The notes: generated by a model not told the origin, from the sequence alone. DNA of 64,000 nucleotides from Heliocidaris erythrogramma (GCA_025617745.1 CM046867.1:28512705-28576704), one strand, 5' to 3'. Shown: positions 11,801-25,350, counted from the first letter of the stretch. Numbers and translations are program-made.

Positions 11801-14800
11801 AATTTGTATGAATCAAGTAGCAAGTAGCGGCAGTGTATACGATAAGATATAAATCCAAACTGTAGTGATATAATACCCGATTATCCAAGAGGAAAATCTG
11901 TTCACATTAATCTTTAGGTTTATTTCTGTCTTATATTTCTGCTTCACTTCTCATAGTTCCTTGTTTATTAAATCAGGATAATATTCCAAGCACTTTAAAG
12001 ATTGTCCTACACTTTAGAATATGAAGCTCAGTACATCAGAAATATCTTTCCACACGATAACATGCTACACATGAATCAACCTCACACCACTACAGAGTTT
12101 CTTAGCTTGCCAGGAAAATGGCTTTCCTTTACAAATTTCTGAAATTTTCATGTCGTGGAAGTATAACATTATACAGCGAATAAGAATATGTTGCTATAAC
12201 CAAGGAGAAATCAAAATCAATGTCGTCACATCAAATGAACTCTAAAGCTCACCAATGATGGTTACACATCCATTCTTCGTAGCATCAACCACCGCATCCA
12301 TGATGGCCTTGGTTCCAGCACCAAACTTGTCAAACTCAAATACTCCGACAGGTCTGGTGTAAAGATTAGAAAAGAAGAAAAGAAAAGGAATAAGGACAAG
12401 TCCAAAATTCTAGGCATTTCTAGTCACTCTTAATAGGGTTATAAAGTTTACCCTTAGCAGTTCAGAGTTTTCTCATGGTCAAATTAAATCAGTTTTCCCT
12501 CCTAAAATTGGCAACAATTATTCTTATTTTCCACTCCTACATAGTTTGAAAAAACAAAAATAAGAAATGAAAATTGCAAAATTCAACAGAAAAAATGTCA
12601 ATTGTTACACAAAAGTAGTTATTATATATTTGACACTGTGTTGCCAATTTAAAGACTAATGGTTTAATCACTACAATTAAATCGCTCTTATTCATGAATG
12701 GCACAACGTACTGCATTGAATACAGACTAAAAAATTCTGTGATTCTGGCTCTTTCTGCTAATGTACAATGTGTAATTCCTAGCATCACTAAAAGGAGACA
12801 ATGTCCTGCTATGGGTTAATACAATCATCTGGGGGTCGTTTCATCAAATCAACTCCATGACAGTCATAACTGTTGTCGGCGATCTACGGAATGTCATGGA
12901 CCTGAAAAACTGTTTCACAAAGACATGATAAACGACAACTCAATGATATCGATACTCATCGGCAAAAAAACATAGTCTATATCACAGTCCATTGGAATTA
13001 TCGTCAATTACCCAAACAGATTTTGAGGCTCAGTTTTCTCCAAACTATTCCAAAATGTAAAAAATGGCACCGAAGATGAATGCTTGTGATACAAACATCC
13101 CGTTTACATGGAAAGATGTGTTTCTTATGGCATCTTAGAATTTATAAAATTGAGAAAACTCGAGGAGGCTTTTGCGATGTACGAATCTAGATTTGTAGGT
13201 AAGAGGATACCGTAATTGACTAATTAGAAATGTGCATTGCTGGGGCCGCGCAATGCTAAATGTATCCCCCGGCACTGGCAGCAATTTGAAGGAGGGACAA
13301 AGACCCTCCCCCATCCCCTCCCTCAAACAAAAGGATGGCGTAGAAATTAGATGTGTAGGTTTCACTAAGACACATCTTCATATAAAATTTGAAAGAAATG
13401 TGTTGAGAGATATACCAAGATACATCTCCATACAAAAATTTGAAAGAAATCCATCAAGAAATGTGGCCTGCAGAGTGCACTCACGCCATGCCCTGAAGTA
13501 TGACCTTTGACCCTATAAAAGACGGAACACTGGTGGCAGCATCACCAAAAACTATAGGTTTTTAGATTACACCAAGAGACACCTTCATGCAAAATTTGAA
13601 CGAAATCCGTCAAGAAATGCAGAAGAGTGCAAGAAATGGAAAAATGACCTTTGACCCTATATAAAGGACGGAACAATGAGGGCAGCATCACCAAAAATTA
13701 AATATGTGTAGATTATACCAAGATACATCTCCATACAAAATTTGAATGAAATCCGTCAAGAAATGCAGAAGTAAGAGTGCACAAAAGGGGCAAATGAGCT
13801 TTGACCCTATAAAGGACGGAACAATGAGGGCAGCATCACCAAACAGTAAAGATGTGTAGATTATACCAAGATACATCTCCATACAAAATTTGAAAGAAAT
13901 CCATCAAGAAATGTGGCCTGCAGAGTGCACTCACGCCATGCCCTGAAGTATGACCTTTGACCCTATAAAAGACGGAACACTGGTGGCAGCATCACCAAAA
14001 ACTAGAGGTGCAAACACTTTACGAAGATACACTTCCATACAAAATTTGAAGGAAATTTGTCAAGAAATGCAGAAGTTAGAGTGCAAGAAATGGACAAATG
14101 ACCTTTGACCCTATATAAAGGACGGAACAATGAGGGCAGCATCACCAAAAATTAAATATGTGTAGATTATACCAAGATACATCTCCATACAAAATTTGAA
14201 TGAAATCCGTCAAGAAATGCAGAAGTAAGAGTGCAAGAAATGGAAAAATGACCTTTGACCCTATAAAGGACGGAACAATGAGGGCAGCATCACCAAAAAT
14301 TAAACATGTGTAGATTATACCAAGATACATCTCCATACAAAATTTGAACAAAATCCGTTGAGAAATGTGGCCTGCAGAGTGCACTCACGCCATGCCCTGA
14401 AGTATGACCTTTGACCCTATAAAAGACGGAACACTGGTGGCAGCATCACCAAACACTATAGGTTTTTAAATTACACCAAGAGACACCTTCATGCACAATT
14501 TGAACGAAATCCGTTGAGAAATGTGACCGCCAGAGCGCACACAAGAGTACACACAAGACATCTATCAAAATATGACCTTTGACCCTATAAAAGACGGAAC
14601 ACTGGGGGCAGCATCACCAAAATCTATAGGGTTCCAGATTTTACCAAGAGACACCTTCATACAAAATTTGAACAAAATCCGTTGAGAAATGTGACCGCTA
14701 GAGCGCACACAAACTATCCCCAAAAATATGGCCTTTTACCCTATAAAAGACGGAACACTGGGGGCAGCATCACCAGAAACTATAGGGGTCCAGATTTTAC

Positions 14801-17800
14801 CAAGATACACGTCCACAGGAAGTCTGAAAGAAATTCGTCGAGAAATGTGACCGCTAGAGCGCACACAAGAATGTGACGCGGCGGCGGCGGCGGCGGCGAA
14901 ACGCTGCTGAATCCAAAGTATCCTCCGGCATACTGCCGGGGGATACAATTATGGAAAGAAGACCCAAATCGTGTTCATTTTAGAGATAATGATTAAATTA
15001 AGATATCTTATGGCCCAATTTTAAATATTTATTCATTAAAAGATACATATATCATTCATATCAAAGCATTGCATGAAAACGGAAAAAAACCGAAAATACA
15101 TACATGATAAATTATCGTCGTTCACATGGGTCTGTATATACAGACTGTTCCGTTTTCGATGCTGATTCTATGGTAGACGGATGTGGGTATTTTTAATATT
15201 AATCTCATTTACTTGTTGGGGGGTCAAGAAGCCATAAGAACATATTGTTCGTCTGTACAATATTATAATACGGACATTAGTAATACTATCTGGTAAAGGA
15301 ATGATAAAGGATAGTGCTTGGAGATCAGTAAATTTACATTTATTTTTTCGCAGCCCATAGACTAACTAAAAGCTGGCTTGTGATGGTGTTCTAAAAAGAT
15401 ATGACAGGTCTGGAGTACCGATAAGTCACTTGTCAGCGAAGTTGTCGCTGATCTTGGCAAAGACGGCTTTGTGAAACACTTAGCGGACAAGTTGAGCGAC
15501 AGTGTCGAGATGTCGCTGATCTTGTCATTATGACGGTTTGATGAAACGACCCCCAGGTTAATTATAATCTTTGATTCAATGTGTTAAAACCCAACACTGG
15601 ACTGTACCAAAAAACGGGGTACATAGGAAGAGTTTTGACATTCCAATATTCTGCCCTTTACCCTCTTTGTAATGTCACCAGTGACAAAGGTTTCGACACC
15701 ATTAAATGTGCACTCATGTTCACTTTCCATTGACATTATACAAGGAATTCTATCAATATTGGATTTCATTCATATAATAGTTCTGATTCATTACTATTTC
15801 GTAAGCCTAAGTTCACATGCACCCATTTAAATGTGTGGTAATTACAAGCATCTAAATGGGATATCGGCCAATTTAGACCTAGGACAGTTTCTTCTAAAGG
15901 GCCCTCGGTTACCGATAAAACTTTTGACTAATTTTGCAAGGTTTCATGCGTAATAGTTCCTGTAAAAGCTATGAAAACTCACCCATTCCAGACGATCACC
16001 TTGGCCCTGGCAACTGCCACCTTGAAGGACTCCACACTCTTTGGTCCACAGTCAAGACCCTAGGATATAGAAATAACTTGAGATTTAGAAGTTTCACACA
16101 TCACGTTTTTGTCAACATTTAAATTTCCCTTTTTGGACTTATGATGTACGAAGCAAAAAGTTATTCTTTATCTGTAAATTACATCAATATGTAAACCATT
16201 TCTCTCCTCCAATGTCTGTGTATGACCCTTTTCTACCCCTCTCTCTTTCTTAGCTTCCTGTCTAGCTGTCTATCCACCCTTCTCTCTCTCATTCTCTCAT
16301 TCTTTCTCTTTCTGTATCATTCTTTCTGTTTCTAACTCTCTTTTGCTCAGTTCCTTCTTTATTCATTTCATGTTTTTCTGTTTTGTATCATTTGTATCCT
16401 TTTGATCATAATTGCATGACTTAAAATCATGCTTTCATATTTTTACCAGAATATATATAAATTCATACATAGAACACAACAGCAGCAGGTTATTAGAGAC
16501 ATTTAGCAAGTGGGCTTGCAATTATATCGTTTGTGCGGAGCCAGAAGGGCGTTTACTGACAGTTTTTGTACAGAGTTAACGCTTTTCTGGCTCCAAACAG
16601 ACGATATATTGTAATGCTGACTAAAATGCACTCACATCATCATCCTTTAAAGGCGAAGTCCACCCAGCTATAAAGATGGTTTTAAATGAAGCAGACAAAT
16701 TAAAGAAACAGATTAATGAATGTTTGAGCAAAATCCTACAAAAAATAAGAAAGTTATGAATTTTTGAAATTGTAATCAATCAAACAAAAAATTTGCAACT
16801 CTGTGACGTATCTTGCAAGCTCCTCTCCCATTTGCCCTGTTCTAAAAAAATCATAAGTTTCCATTTTTTCTAAAGAAAATATTTAATCATACATACAACC
16901 TAGTTATAATCAGTGCACATATATTTTTTACATAAAACCTGTATGGAAGCAAATGTTTTCCTTCATCCACAACCAAGAAAAAATATTGATGAAATTTTCT
17001 GTACAGACCAAAAGGGAGATAGGCTTGCATATACGTCATCGAGTTGCCAATTCGTGTTTGATTGAATACAACTTCAAAAATTCATAACTTTCTTATTTCT
17101 TGTCAGATTTGCTAAAACTTTCACCAATCTGTTTCTCTCATTTTTCTATTTTTATTCAAGGGTGGACTTCCCCTTTATAAGTCAAAATTTATCTTACCAT
17201 CCACCCATCAGGGATGCCTGAAGAGACTGTAGCTGTTCCTACGTTAGCATCTTCTGCAAACTTATCACCTGTAACAAAGTCTTCTGGCAGGTGAACTTTG
17301 ACTCCTTGCTTTTCAGCCTTCTCCATCAAATTGCCAACAATTTTGGCTCCCTCCTCATCAAACAGAGAGTTACCAATCTGGATATTAAAAATAATGTTCA
17401 TACTTGATTCTTATTTCTGTGCTTCATAATCTATCAATCATGAATTCCCCAAGGCACAAAGTTCAGCTGTGCACATCCTCAGAAAATAATACCGTTACAT
17501 CAATCAAATACAATTTTCATTTTTGAAATTCCATATCTATTCCTATTGCAATTTCTTTCAAAACCCGGTTGTAGTTGAATCGAAATGCAGGCCCGTAACT
17601 AGGGGGGGTTCAGGGGGTTCGAACGAACCCCCCCGTTGGCGAGCAGAGGTCCGCTTTAAAAAAAAAAAAAAAAAGCGAGGGGAGAGATGATGGAAAGGGA
17701 AAAATAAAGTGATAACATATCGGTCTTTCCGTCTATTTAATACATTTTATTTTGATTTTGTCCCGTAACTTCCTAATCTGGCAAAACTATAATTAATCAA

Positions 17801-20800
17801 TGTCGTCTTTCACCATTCATTTTCAAATTTTGTACATTATGCCATGTTGCAATCGATTTTCTTTCAAAGCGTCATTCAAAGAATTATTCAAATTCGTTTG
17901 TAGTATCGCCTCCAAACTGGCGAGCAGAAATCTGCTTCAACAACAACAACAAAAATAATCATTAGGCGAAAAAATTATCCAAAGTGACATCAGAATGGTG
18001 AGTTTTAGGTTAAATTATTAAAAACATTCCCATACCAACTGGCTTCGATAGAGGAGAGGCGTACAATTAAGGGGGTCACGTGAAAGGGGAGAGAGGAAGG
18101 AAAGTGGAAAATAATGTGAGATAATAACGTTTCCAGCCGGGTTTCCAGCCGGGTTTCCAGCCGGGTTTCCTTTAGTTTGAACACTTGCTATTGTCCTGCA
18201 TCTCAATAATAAGGCCTAGACAATATACGTCTTTGGCCATTCATTTTCGGAATTTATTGTTCATTTTGCTATCGATTTTGTCAAAGACTGAAAGAGTATA
18301 GAGAGTTATTCAAATCGTCACCCGCTCGTTGTAAGGTCTTGTCTATGTGACGAATTTGAATAACAATTTCTTGAAATCGACTTCCCAAAGATGGATTTGA
18401 TGATAAAATTTTGCAACGGATTGCCAGGTCGGACGAATTCGAATAAAATCTGACAAAAAATGAATGAGATATGGAAAAAAGAGAGGGGTGTTTGTTCACT
18501 TTAAAATGAAAAAATTGTCCTGCTCTCAAATTGCATGGAGTACTCCTGGCGGACCCATTCTAGTCATTCATGGTCCTCTAATACAGCCTGTTAAACCGGA
18601 GTGCCATGAGAGTATTTTATAAAACATCGACTTCTTGGAAACTCCAATATAACACTTGGGGTGTTTCACAAAACTCTGAAACAAGATAGTTTCAGGCAGC
18701 GAGAATATTTCCATAGTATATGTTATTGTAATGTCCATGAATATTCAATGTTATGACAATTTTCGGGCACGTCACCGCCTTAACGCCACCGCGCCCAGAA
18801 ATTAGGGTTACCTTACTTTCTATATTGAAATGAGCAACAAATTAAAGTGCATTTTTCTTCGCTCGCCTCGCTCGCCTCGCTCGCTCGCAAATCTTAGAAA
18901 TGAGATAGTTTCAGGCAGCGAGGTCCATGAATATTTCCATAGGATGTTATTGCAATATTGAGGCACGTCGTTGCCCTATCGCCATGACACCCGAATACTT
19001 GTTAGGTCCACTTTCTTTATTGAAATGCGCAACAGCAAAGTCGGTGAATTTTCCTCGCTCGCTTCGCTCGCTCGCAAACCTTATAAACGAGATGTTTCAT
19101 GCAGCAAGGTCCATAAATATTCAATGTTATGACAATTTTCGGCACGTCACTGCCCTATCGCCATGGCGCCCAGATATTAGGGTTGATTTTTCTATAAAAG
19201 AACAACAGCAAAGTGCCCCCCCCCCCCCCCACCCCCCCCGTTCGCTTCACTTCCTAAAACTTTATTAATATGAATGATTCCTGCATGTGGCAGCTAGATG
19301 ACCGGAGATATAGCTTTACATTTCACCTATTGGTGATTAATGAAATAAAATTTTGCCATTTAAAAGTACATTTTTATTTTTCTCTCGCTCGCTTTGCTCG
19401 CTCGCAATATTTAGAATCCAACAGTGGTAGTATATGTTCGGGCTTCACATTTGACCCACCCCCTGTCAAAATCTGACTACGCTCATGCCCATATCCTAGT
19501 AGGGGCACACCCCCTGACCTGACACCCCTACTCGGTCGCTTCGCTCCCTCAGAAAGGTCCACTTTTTCCAATGTTGAACCCCCCCGCAAAAATCCTAGTT
19601 ACGGGCCTGAAATGTATGCAACACCCTTTACACACACTGCAATAAACAATAAATGATGGATTTACCTTCATTCCTTGGAGAGTCTTGAGGAAGGTGAAGG
19701 CCATACCACCTACAATCACCATCTCATGCACCTTGTCTAGGAGATTCTCAATCAGCTGGATCTTATCCTTAACTTTGGCTCTAAAGGATACAAAGAGGAA
19801 AATATGTCATTCATCACTTAGAGGGTACTAGTATGTGGTTTTCAGCATATAATCATTAAAAGATAACAATACACAATGATTATTAAATATCTTTTCTAGA
19901 AATGAAGCTTCATGGCAGGTACTCAAAACTGGCTTTTATATTGGTAAGTCTACTTACCCTCCAAGAATGGCTAAGAAAGGTTTCTCTGGGTTGTCCAGTG
20001 CCTTAGCAAAGTAGTCCAGTTCCTTCTTCAACAGGAATCCTGATGCACGCTGAGGAAGGGCCACACCCACCATGGAACTAATATAAATGAAACACAATAT
20101 AGCTTCAAATAAAATGAAAAAGCAGCAGGCTATGAATTAACATTTATATCAAGAGAAATGACAATTATCTCTGAATTTAGTTTATTCTGCTAAAAAATCA
20201 TTTTGTGACAGTTCTGCAATATCTTGGTTTACTTATTCGTAAAAATCTGGATGTTTAGGGTTCAACTCCTGGCTTCCTGCCTAAGTTTAACATCTCTTTC
20301 AACAACACCATAGAATAATGATAATTCTATACATGTACATGTTCTTATTGCCTGGACTTAATTTAAAATGATTACAGTACATGCACTTTACAAATAGATC
20401 ATTATTTTTAGATAGAGGACAATTTTGGAAACCTGGGGGGGGGGGGTGGTTAACATAGACAATTATCCATTCATACAGCTTTACAGAGATATAACTTAAA
20501 GGTACGCTTTACTATATCTTGCAAAATATTTCAACTAACAGTAAATTTCATCAAGTGACCACCCTTGGAACAGAAATCCTAAATGTGCCAAAAATTTTGA
20601 CCATACATCCATAACTTCTGCATACCTGTGTGCTCTATGTGCTGTACCAAATGCATCATTAGCATAGATGTCTCCTAGTTTAGAGAGAGAAGCTCTAAAG
20701 ACTGCTACAGCTTCAGGACTTGCCTTCACCTGTAGATCATATAGTCCAAATAAAAACAGAGAAAATTCTATAAACTGTGCTCGAAAAATGCTTACTTGCA

Positions 20801-23800
20801 AAGAACACACTTGGTATGCAGTACCCAAATGATGTTTGGTGTAGAAACAAAATTGAAACACACCTATATTCTGCTTCAAAACTTACGAAGAAAGAATAAT
20901 TTACATTGGACTTCTTTGAAACAGCTGAAAATTGCTTGATGCTTTATGTTTTAAAATTTGTATTCAGTAAATTTAGAAGGAATCCTTTTCCCAGAACACA
21001 TTGCAAGTAGGCCTATTGTTTGAACAACTTAATGAAACTACATCTATATAAAAATCAAGGTAATCACATCACATTGTGTGCCAAAAAATATATTTCACTC
21101 TCTCTATGGCCTGCATAAAACTATATATTATCAAGAATTTCACATTGATGACAGACAGCTCAAAACAGGAAAGAGGAACTCTAACCAGTCTCAAGACACA
21201 TCCTCCAACAGTTGCTCTGCAGCAAATTCAAATTCCTATAAACTTAAAGATAAAGTTGAGTTCTAGTCATGCCATTGCACTGTGATAGAAATTGTTGGGA
21301 AAGGTTGATTGGTGTATACTGTAAGGTTTTAGAATCATCAAAATGATAAGAATTGACAAAATCTCACTGAAAAGCCTATGCACACAGAAATGGGTATATG
21401 GGACTCAACACACATGTGGCATGGCTGTTCGGCCCGAAACACTTCAGCTATTTCTTGTTACACTTCGCATATGAGGGCATATGAAGAGCAATCCTTTTCT
21501 GTGGACACTTCTACTGTGATGTTCTATCATAATGACATAAAAGGAATGAGAAAGCTCACAAATCCTTTTCCCACCTTACCCACAACTCAACCTTCTCTTA
21601 AAACCCTGGACAAACACTATAACTAGCCACAATCCTAAGCCAAACCTAAGGCTAAAACCCATTCGCAACCCTACCTAACCCCATATCTTAGAGAAAATAA
21701 AGACCATAGGGTTAGTGTTGCTGGAGCACTCTAACCTTCTGGCCAGCCTCATCGACGCCTTTGCCCTCTTCCTCAATGTGGAAGCGAAGATTCTCTAGTA
21801 GGATGACCGTCCCCGGGGCAGGGTCAGCACAGGCAGCTTCCACTTCTGATCCAACACAATCTGAAAGGAATTTCACCTCCCTGAAAGTTATAGTATGTAC
21901 AGAGTGGCACAAGTGTTTGGTTAGAATCAACTGCTATTGTGTCCAAATTTATGCAACAATTCCTGTTTCCCATTCACAAATTGATTTCTAAGTTATGACT
22001 GTGAAGTCATCTTGCAGAATCTTGTATGTTAGATGTTATCTTTAAAAAGTAAGCGAGAGTGCATGTTGAACAAATTAATTATCATGGTGGTTTTCAAATT
22101 GGCAAAGTGTTGGCTAAATATATTAATTGTAACAACCATTTCAATAAAAAGGATTAAATAGACTTAAAGGGATAGTTCACCCTGACAATAAGTTGGTTTT
22201 AATAAAAGCAGAAAAATAAGAGAAAAATATTGGTGAAGGTTTGACATAAATCCATCAAGGAATAAGAGAGTTATGGGTGTTTTAAGGTTTAAATTTGTGA
22301 CGTCATATGCGAGCAGCTACCCCATACGTCACGTAATATAAATTCTATAAATTCCCATTTTTCAATGGTTCATGATGACTGAAGATATTTTTCTTAGAGG
22401 AGCGGGTATGAAATGATGTTTAAGATGTTATATTGAATGCACAACACCATTTCCATTTTTCTGGAATTTATATCACATGACACATGGGGGAGATGCTCGC
22501 ATGTGACGTCACAAAATCAAAACTTTAAAAATCCATAACTCCATAATTCTTTAACGGATTTTCGCCAAACCTTCACTGATGTTTCTTTTGTTTCTCTGCA
22601 TTTATTAAAACCAACTTTATGTCAGGGTGAACTATCCCTTTAAGATGACTTCAAAGCAGTTGAGATAGATTACAGCAAGAAAGCTGCATTGCAAAAACAA
22701 ATAGGTGTATTTAAAAACATATCAGGGAGGCTACAACAACCTTATCGAGACTTTTAAAATTTTGTAGAGCAGGCTAATTATCAAGAGCAGATAGAAGCAC
22801 AGCCCTTTTGCCAACCCTTGGATACGCCTAAGCATTTTTCAGTTTCAGCCTTTTACAAAGACATCATAAACGTTGTTGAGGATGTCATACATTTATTTTC
22901 TAATTCTAAGAATATGCAGCCAACCCTGAATGTTCTGTAATATGCTGTAATATGCTGTAATATTGAGTCTTATCAATAAATGCAATATGCTCACTTATTC
23001 AATAGTTTCTGTAGCTCCAATGCTGCCGGTTTGAGGGAGAACTTGTCCTGCCGCCTCCCATCAGGTCTCCCAAGATGGCTCATGAGAACAAGAGACTTGG
23101 CACCATGTTCCAAGATGTATTTGATACTGGGAACAGCAGCAGCAATCCTGATTGATGCATAAAAAACATACCATTATCATACTACATGACATGTTGTTTC
23201 TCAGTTTTATGATATCTGATATAGTAGTAGTAGTAGACTTTATTGCACAAGGCTAATCATACAACAAGGTCCATTTTTTTTTTCATTTTTTTTTTCTGTT
23301 CTCACCACCTTTCTACCTTTTCTCATCTAAAGCTCCACCCTGCAAGGCTTGTCTTCCCCATGTAGGTAGGATTAAAGGCGTCTTGTCCCCTGGAGAGATC
23401 AAGACGTCACCGACGTCAATGGGACAGACGAATCCCCGCATTGCGGTACGGGTGCGGGACTGGAGCTCTTCCTTTCTTAAAAGAAGAATAAAGCTTAAGT
23501 TTCAACACAGACTACTTTTTAAAAAATTTCTCTCTTACAAGCTTTTTAAATCTGAATGCTTTGGCCTCTGCAAAAGAGATACACATTGAACATTTTTCTT
23601 ATCTTATGATGATTGCCTTATGACTCGTTCACATACAGGTACAAGATTATCTTGAGATAATTGCAAGATACTAACAGAAGAAAAATATGATGTATCCCGT
23701 CATTGTAAACAATATTCAGTAGAACCGTGGATTCTAATGGAGACTCTACATGTACGTATGTACATCAATTTATGAATATAACACAAAACTTACCTTTGGT

Positions 23801-25350
23801 TATTGGTGATGTTTCCATCTTTTAGTGGAACATTGAAATCCACTCTGAAAAGAAAAAAACAAATTTGCATCTTACATAGATCTAGACTCACTCTAGTCTA
23901 GATCTAAATTAAAGGTGGAAGAAGAAGAGGAAGAAGGAAAAAAGGGACTTTTTTAGACTTAGTGACGCGAATTTACTTAGTCTAAACAAGTGATAATTAA
24001 TCATTAATTCAGGCTAAGTTTTCGATTAGGATGAAACTGAAAGACGGGGAATGAAAGGCAACAAACGGCCTATAATCATGTAGATAATTGTCAGCCTATC
24101 TTGAAATTATACTCGTATTTGATTATTTAAGGAGAACAATGTCTCAAAAAGTTGCATTTTCCTTGCTAGACATTATCCCATGGGGGTTGCCATTTTCTTT
24201 ACAAAGTAATGTCAGAGCAGTGCTATTTGTGAGATACCCAGCTACAGTAAATCGTAATTCTAACCATAATCCTAAGTGTAAGTTTAAACATAACCCTAAC
24301 CACAACCCAGTTTTTTTCAAAATGGCAGCCCCCATAGGATAATATCTAGCAAGGAATCTGCAAACTTTAGATTGATTGTTCTCCTTACTGAGTAATCAAA
24401 TAGGAGCATTTTCAAGATATTTTGAACAGGTTGACAATCTTCCACATGATTATCAGCTACATGTAATAATGTTTGAGTTTCATTCTCCTTTATTTGGATT
24501 AGCCTAGATCCCCACATTTTTTTCTAGACATTCTTACAATAGGTTTATCAATATTTCTTCAGAATAAGTTAAAACAATGTTTTGAATTTTCAAAATTCAA
24601 GCCTCCATTCCTCTCCAGTGTAATTATACCCACGCATTGTGTATCTTCTCCGGACAGGTCAGTTTTTAACAGTAAATGAAACATTATTTCACAACCATGA
24701 CAAGATATATGTTGACCCTGTTGCTGTTGACATGGTTGACAAAAGGGCATTATCGTGAAATAGGTCACCCCTCATTCACTCAGCATAGTATTGGTTTATT
24801 GCGTGCAACGCTATGCCTATGGTGACTTCATTCCACCTCAACACGCAAGTGTGCGCATACTCACTGAATGAGGGGAGACTTATTCCAGTTAGGCCGACAA
24901 AATACGAATTGCAAATATTCACTGATTTTAATTATTAATAATATTAGGAATGCTTCCATGGGCATGGCTTCAACGGTTCATGATCAGATGATTATTTTGT
25001 AAACTAAAAAGTTACTAGGCCTAGTTAGTCAAAATTACAGGTTAATTTTGGTTAAGTGTCCGCACAAAAAATCCCCTATCAATTATACCAAACACAATAG
25101 TCAATACCATACACAAACAAAACTCAAACCAAAGTACACAAACAAATTAAGCAAACATTATCATACTAAAAGTTACTCTCGTAAAAAAAAGGGAGCAAAT
25201 GAACAAAGGTGAATATGAGTTAAACCAGGCTTAACTTCCTTAACTTCTTAAGTTAAATGTGAAACAAATCATGGAATTGGAAATCTACCTCATAATAACT
25301 CTTTTCCCACTAAGATCCGTGGCATCTATGCTTAGCTTGTTGAGTGCCAT
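8872..25350 (-). CDS. PGK1: Phosphoglycerate kinase, complete 12-exon gene
   Basis: Cytosolic glycolytic enzyme: 1,3-bisphosphoglycerate + ADP to 3-phosphoglycerate + ATP. Exons in transcript order: 25350-25289, 23844-23794, 23147-22995, 21880-21736, 20729-20626, 20077-19958, 19780-19666, 17377-17198, 16059-15983, 12353-12253, 11484-11386, 8912-8872. All have GT-AG borders and matching phases; they sum to 1248 nt (415 aa plus TGA), close to the usual ~417. Visible signatures: MALNKLSID start, [12 protein letters not shown] with Arg38, [79 protein letters not shown], and [19 protein letters not shown] near the C-terminus. No catalytic residue appears lost. Head-to-head with the carrier gene at 26109. 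Introns carry at least six repeat elements. Confidence 0.97.
10490..10942. mobile_element. Nested inverted-repeat element
   Basis: TTAAAGACCTCAGCCTGACC at 10490-10509 is matched by its complement at 10923-10942, so this ~450-bp unit sits wholly inside the 9595-11331 element. No recognisable coding content; open frames inside look accidental. Nesting implies it either inserted later or is a functional sub-structure of the outer element. Confidence 0.65.
11042..11077. other. GC-rich perfect-stem hairpin
   Basis: ATGCCTCCGGCACCCACC is followed by TTT-type loop sequence and the nearly exact complement GGTGGGCGGAGGCAT, giving a long GC stem with one mismatch or bulge. It follows a GGAC tandem run and lies in the 3' part of the 9595-11331 element. 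Confidence 0.7.
11590..11662. repeat. Interstitial telomere-like TTAGGG repeats
   Basis: Perfect and degenerate TTAGGG units: about four in a row at 11590-11613, then variants such as TTTAGG and another GGGTTAGGGTTAG block near 11645-11660. Located in PGK intron 10. Too short and too deep within genes to be a chromosome end. Confidence 0.85.
11873..12068. repeat. Copy 2 of the ~220-bp dispersed repeat
   Basis: Direct, slightly shortened match to 7990-8218; compared with that copy it lacks several short stretches (for example one of the two ATCTATTCAC motifs). Lies in PGK intron 10. Confidence 0.7.
12830..15555. mobile_element. 2.7-kb terminal-inverted-repeat element in PGK intron 9
   Basis: Ends are perfect inverted repeats: TGGGGGTCGTTTCATCAAA at 12830-12848 and its complement ending at 15555. 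Subterminal sequences also mirror each other (GTCATAA and CTTGTC/GACAAG motifs). The centre is occupied by a satellite-like array with its own inverted ends. No transposase seen. A non-autonomous DNA transposon that has acquired a nested element is the simplest reading. Confidence 0.8.
13262..14945. repeat. ~150-bp tandem array bounded by inverted ends
   Basis: About nine or ten units, each with CACCAAAAA, a TACCAAGATACA-type motif, ACAAAATTTGAA, TGACCTTTGACCCTATA and GACGGAAC, repeat every ~145-160 bp. Units alternate between variants containing GTGGCCTGCAGAGTGCACTC and variants with AAGAAATGCAGAAG. The block begins GTATCCCCCGGCA and ends with the complement TGCCGGGGGATAC, so the array itself looks like a mobile unit nested in the 12830-15555 element. 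A (CGG)n run lies at about 14877-14898. Confidence 0.85.
16648..17177. mobile_element. Foldback element, family with AAAGG ends (PGK intron 8)
   Basis: TAAAGGCGAAGTCCACCC at the left end is mirrored by GGGTGGACTTCCCCTTTA at the right. Long arms stay mirrored inward (AAGAAAGTTATGAATTTTTG against its complement near 17082-17100; GACGTAT against ATACGTC). No ORF of interest. Same architecture as the elements at 22163, 31579 and 41001. Confidence 0.8.
17588..19609. mobile_element. 2.0-kb inverted-repeat element in PGK intron 7
   Basis: CAGGCCCGTAACTAGG at 17588 is matched by CCTAGTTACGGGCCTG ending at 19609. AAATG flanks both ends (17583-17587 and 19610-19614), a plausible 5-bp target duplication. 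The interior contains a threefold 14-bp repeat (GTTTCCAGCCGG, 18129-18171) and about four copies of a ~200-bp subrepeat with GTTTCA-GCAGC-AGGTCCAT and CGCTCGCTCGCAA motifs (about 18660-19400). No transposase recognised. Confidence 0.8.
21244..21601. mobile_element. MITE family M1, copy A (PGK intron 4)
   Basis: A ~360-bp element with ends TTAAAGATAAAGTTGAGTTC and the complement-like AACTCAACCTTCTCTTAA. The same sequence recurs at 27831, 29065 and 45729 in the same orientation. Shared internal motifs include GTATATGGGACT, ACACATGTGGCATG and TGACATAAAAGGAATGA. No coding capacity. Confidence 0.85.
22163..22644. mobile_element. Foldback element (PGK intron 3)
   Basis: CTTAAAGGGATAGTTCACCC at the left end is an exact mirror of the right end (GGGTGAACTATCCCTTTAAG). 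The arms remain inverted for most of the length, for example GTGACGTCATATGCGAGCA near 22294 against TGCTCGCATGTGACGTCAC near 22494. RNA across this intron could form a long hairpin. Confidence 0.9.
24098..24418. mobile_element. Short foldback element (PGK intron 1)
   Basis: ATCTTGAAATTATACTCG... at 24098 and AAGGAGAACAAT near 24130 are mirrored by ATTGTTCTCCTTACTGAG and TTTTCAAGAT ending at 24418. The inner part includes degenerate CCTAACC/ACCCTAA motifs. A ~320-bp non-coding element. Confidence 0.7.

Noticed and set aside
13135-14948. Several similar 64-92 codon open frames
   Set aside because: Repeated translations of the ~150-bp tandem array; the similarity comes from the repeat, not from protein constraint.
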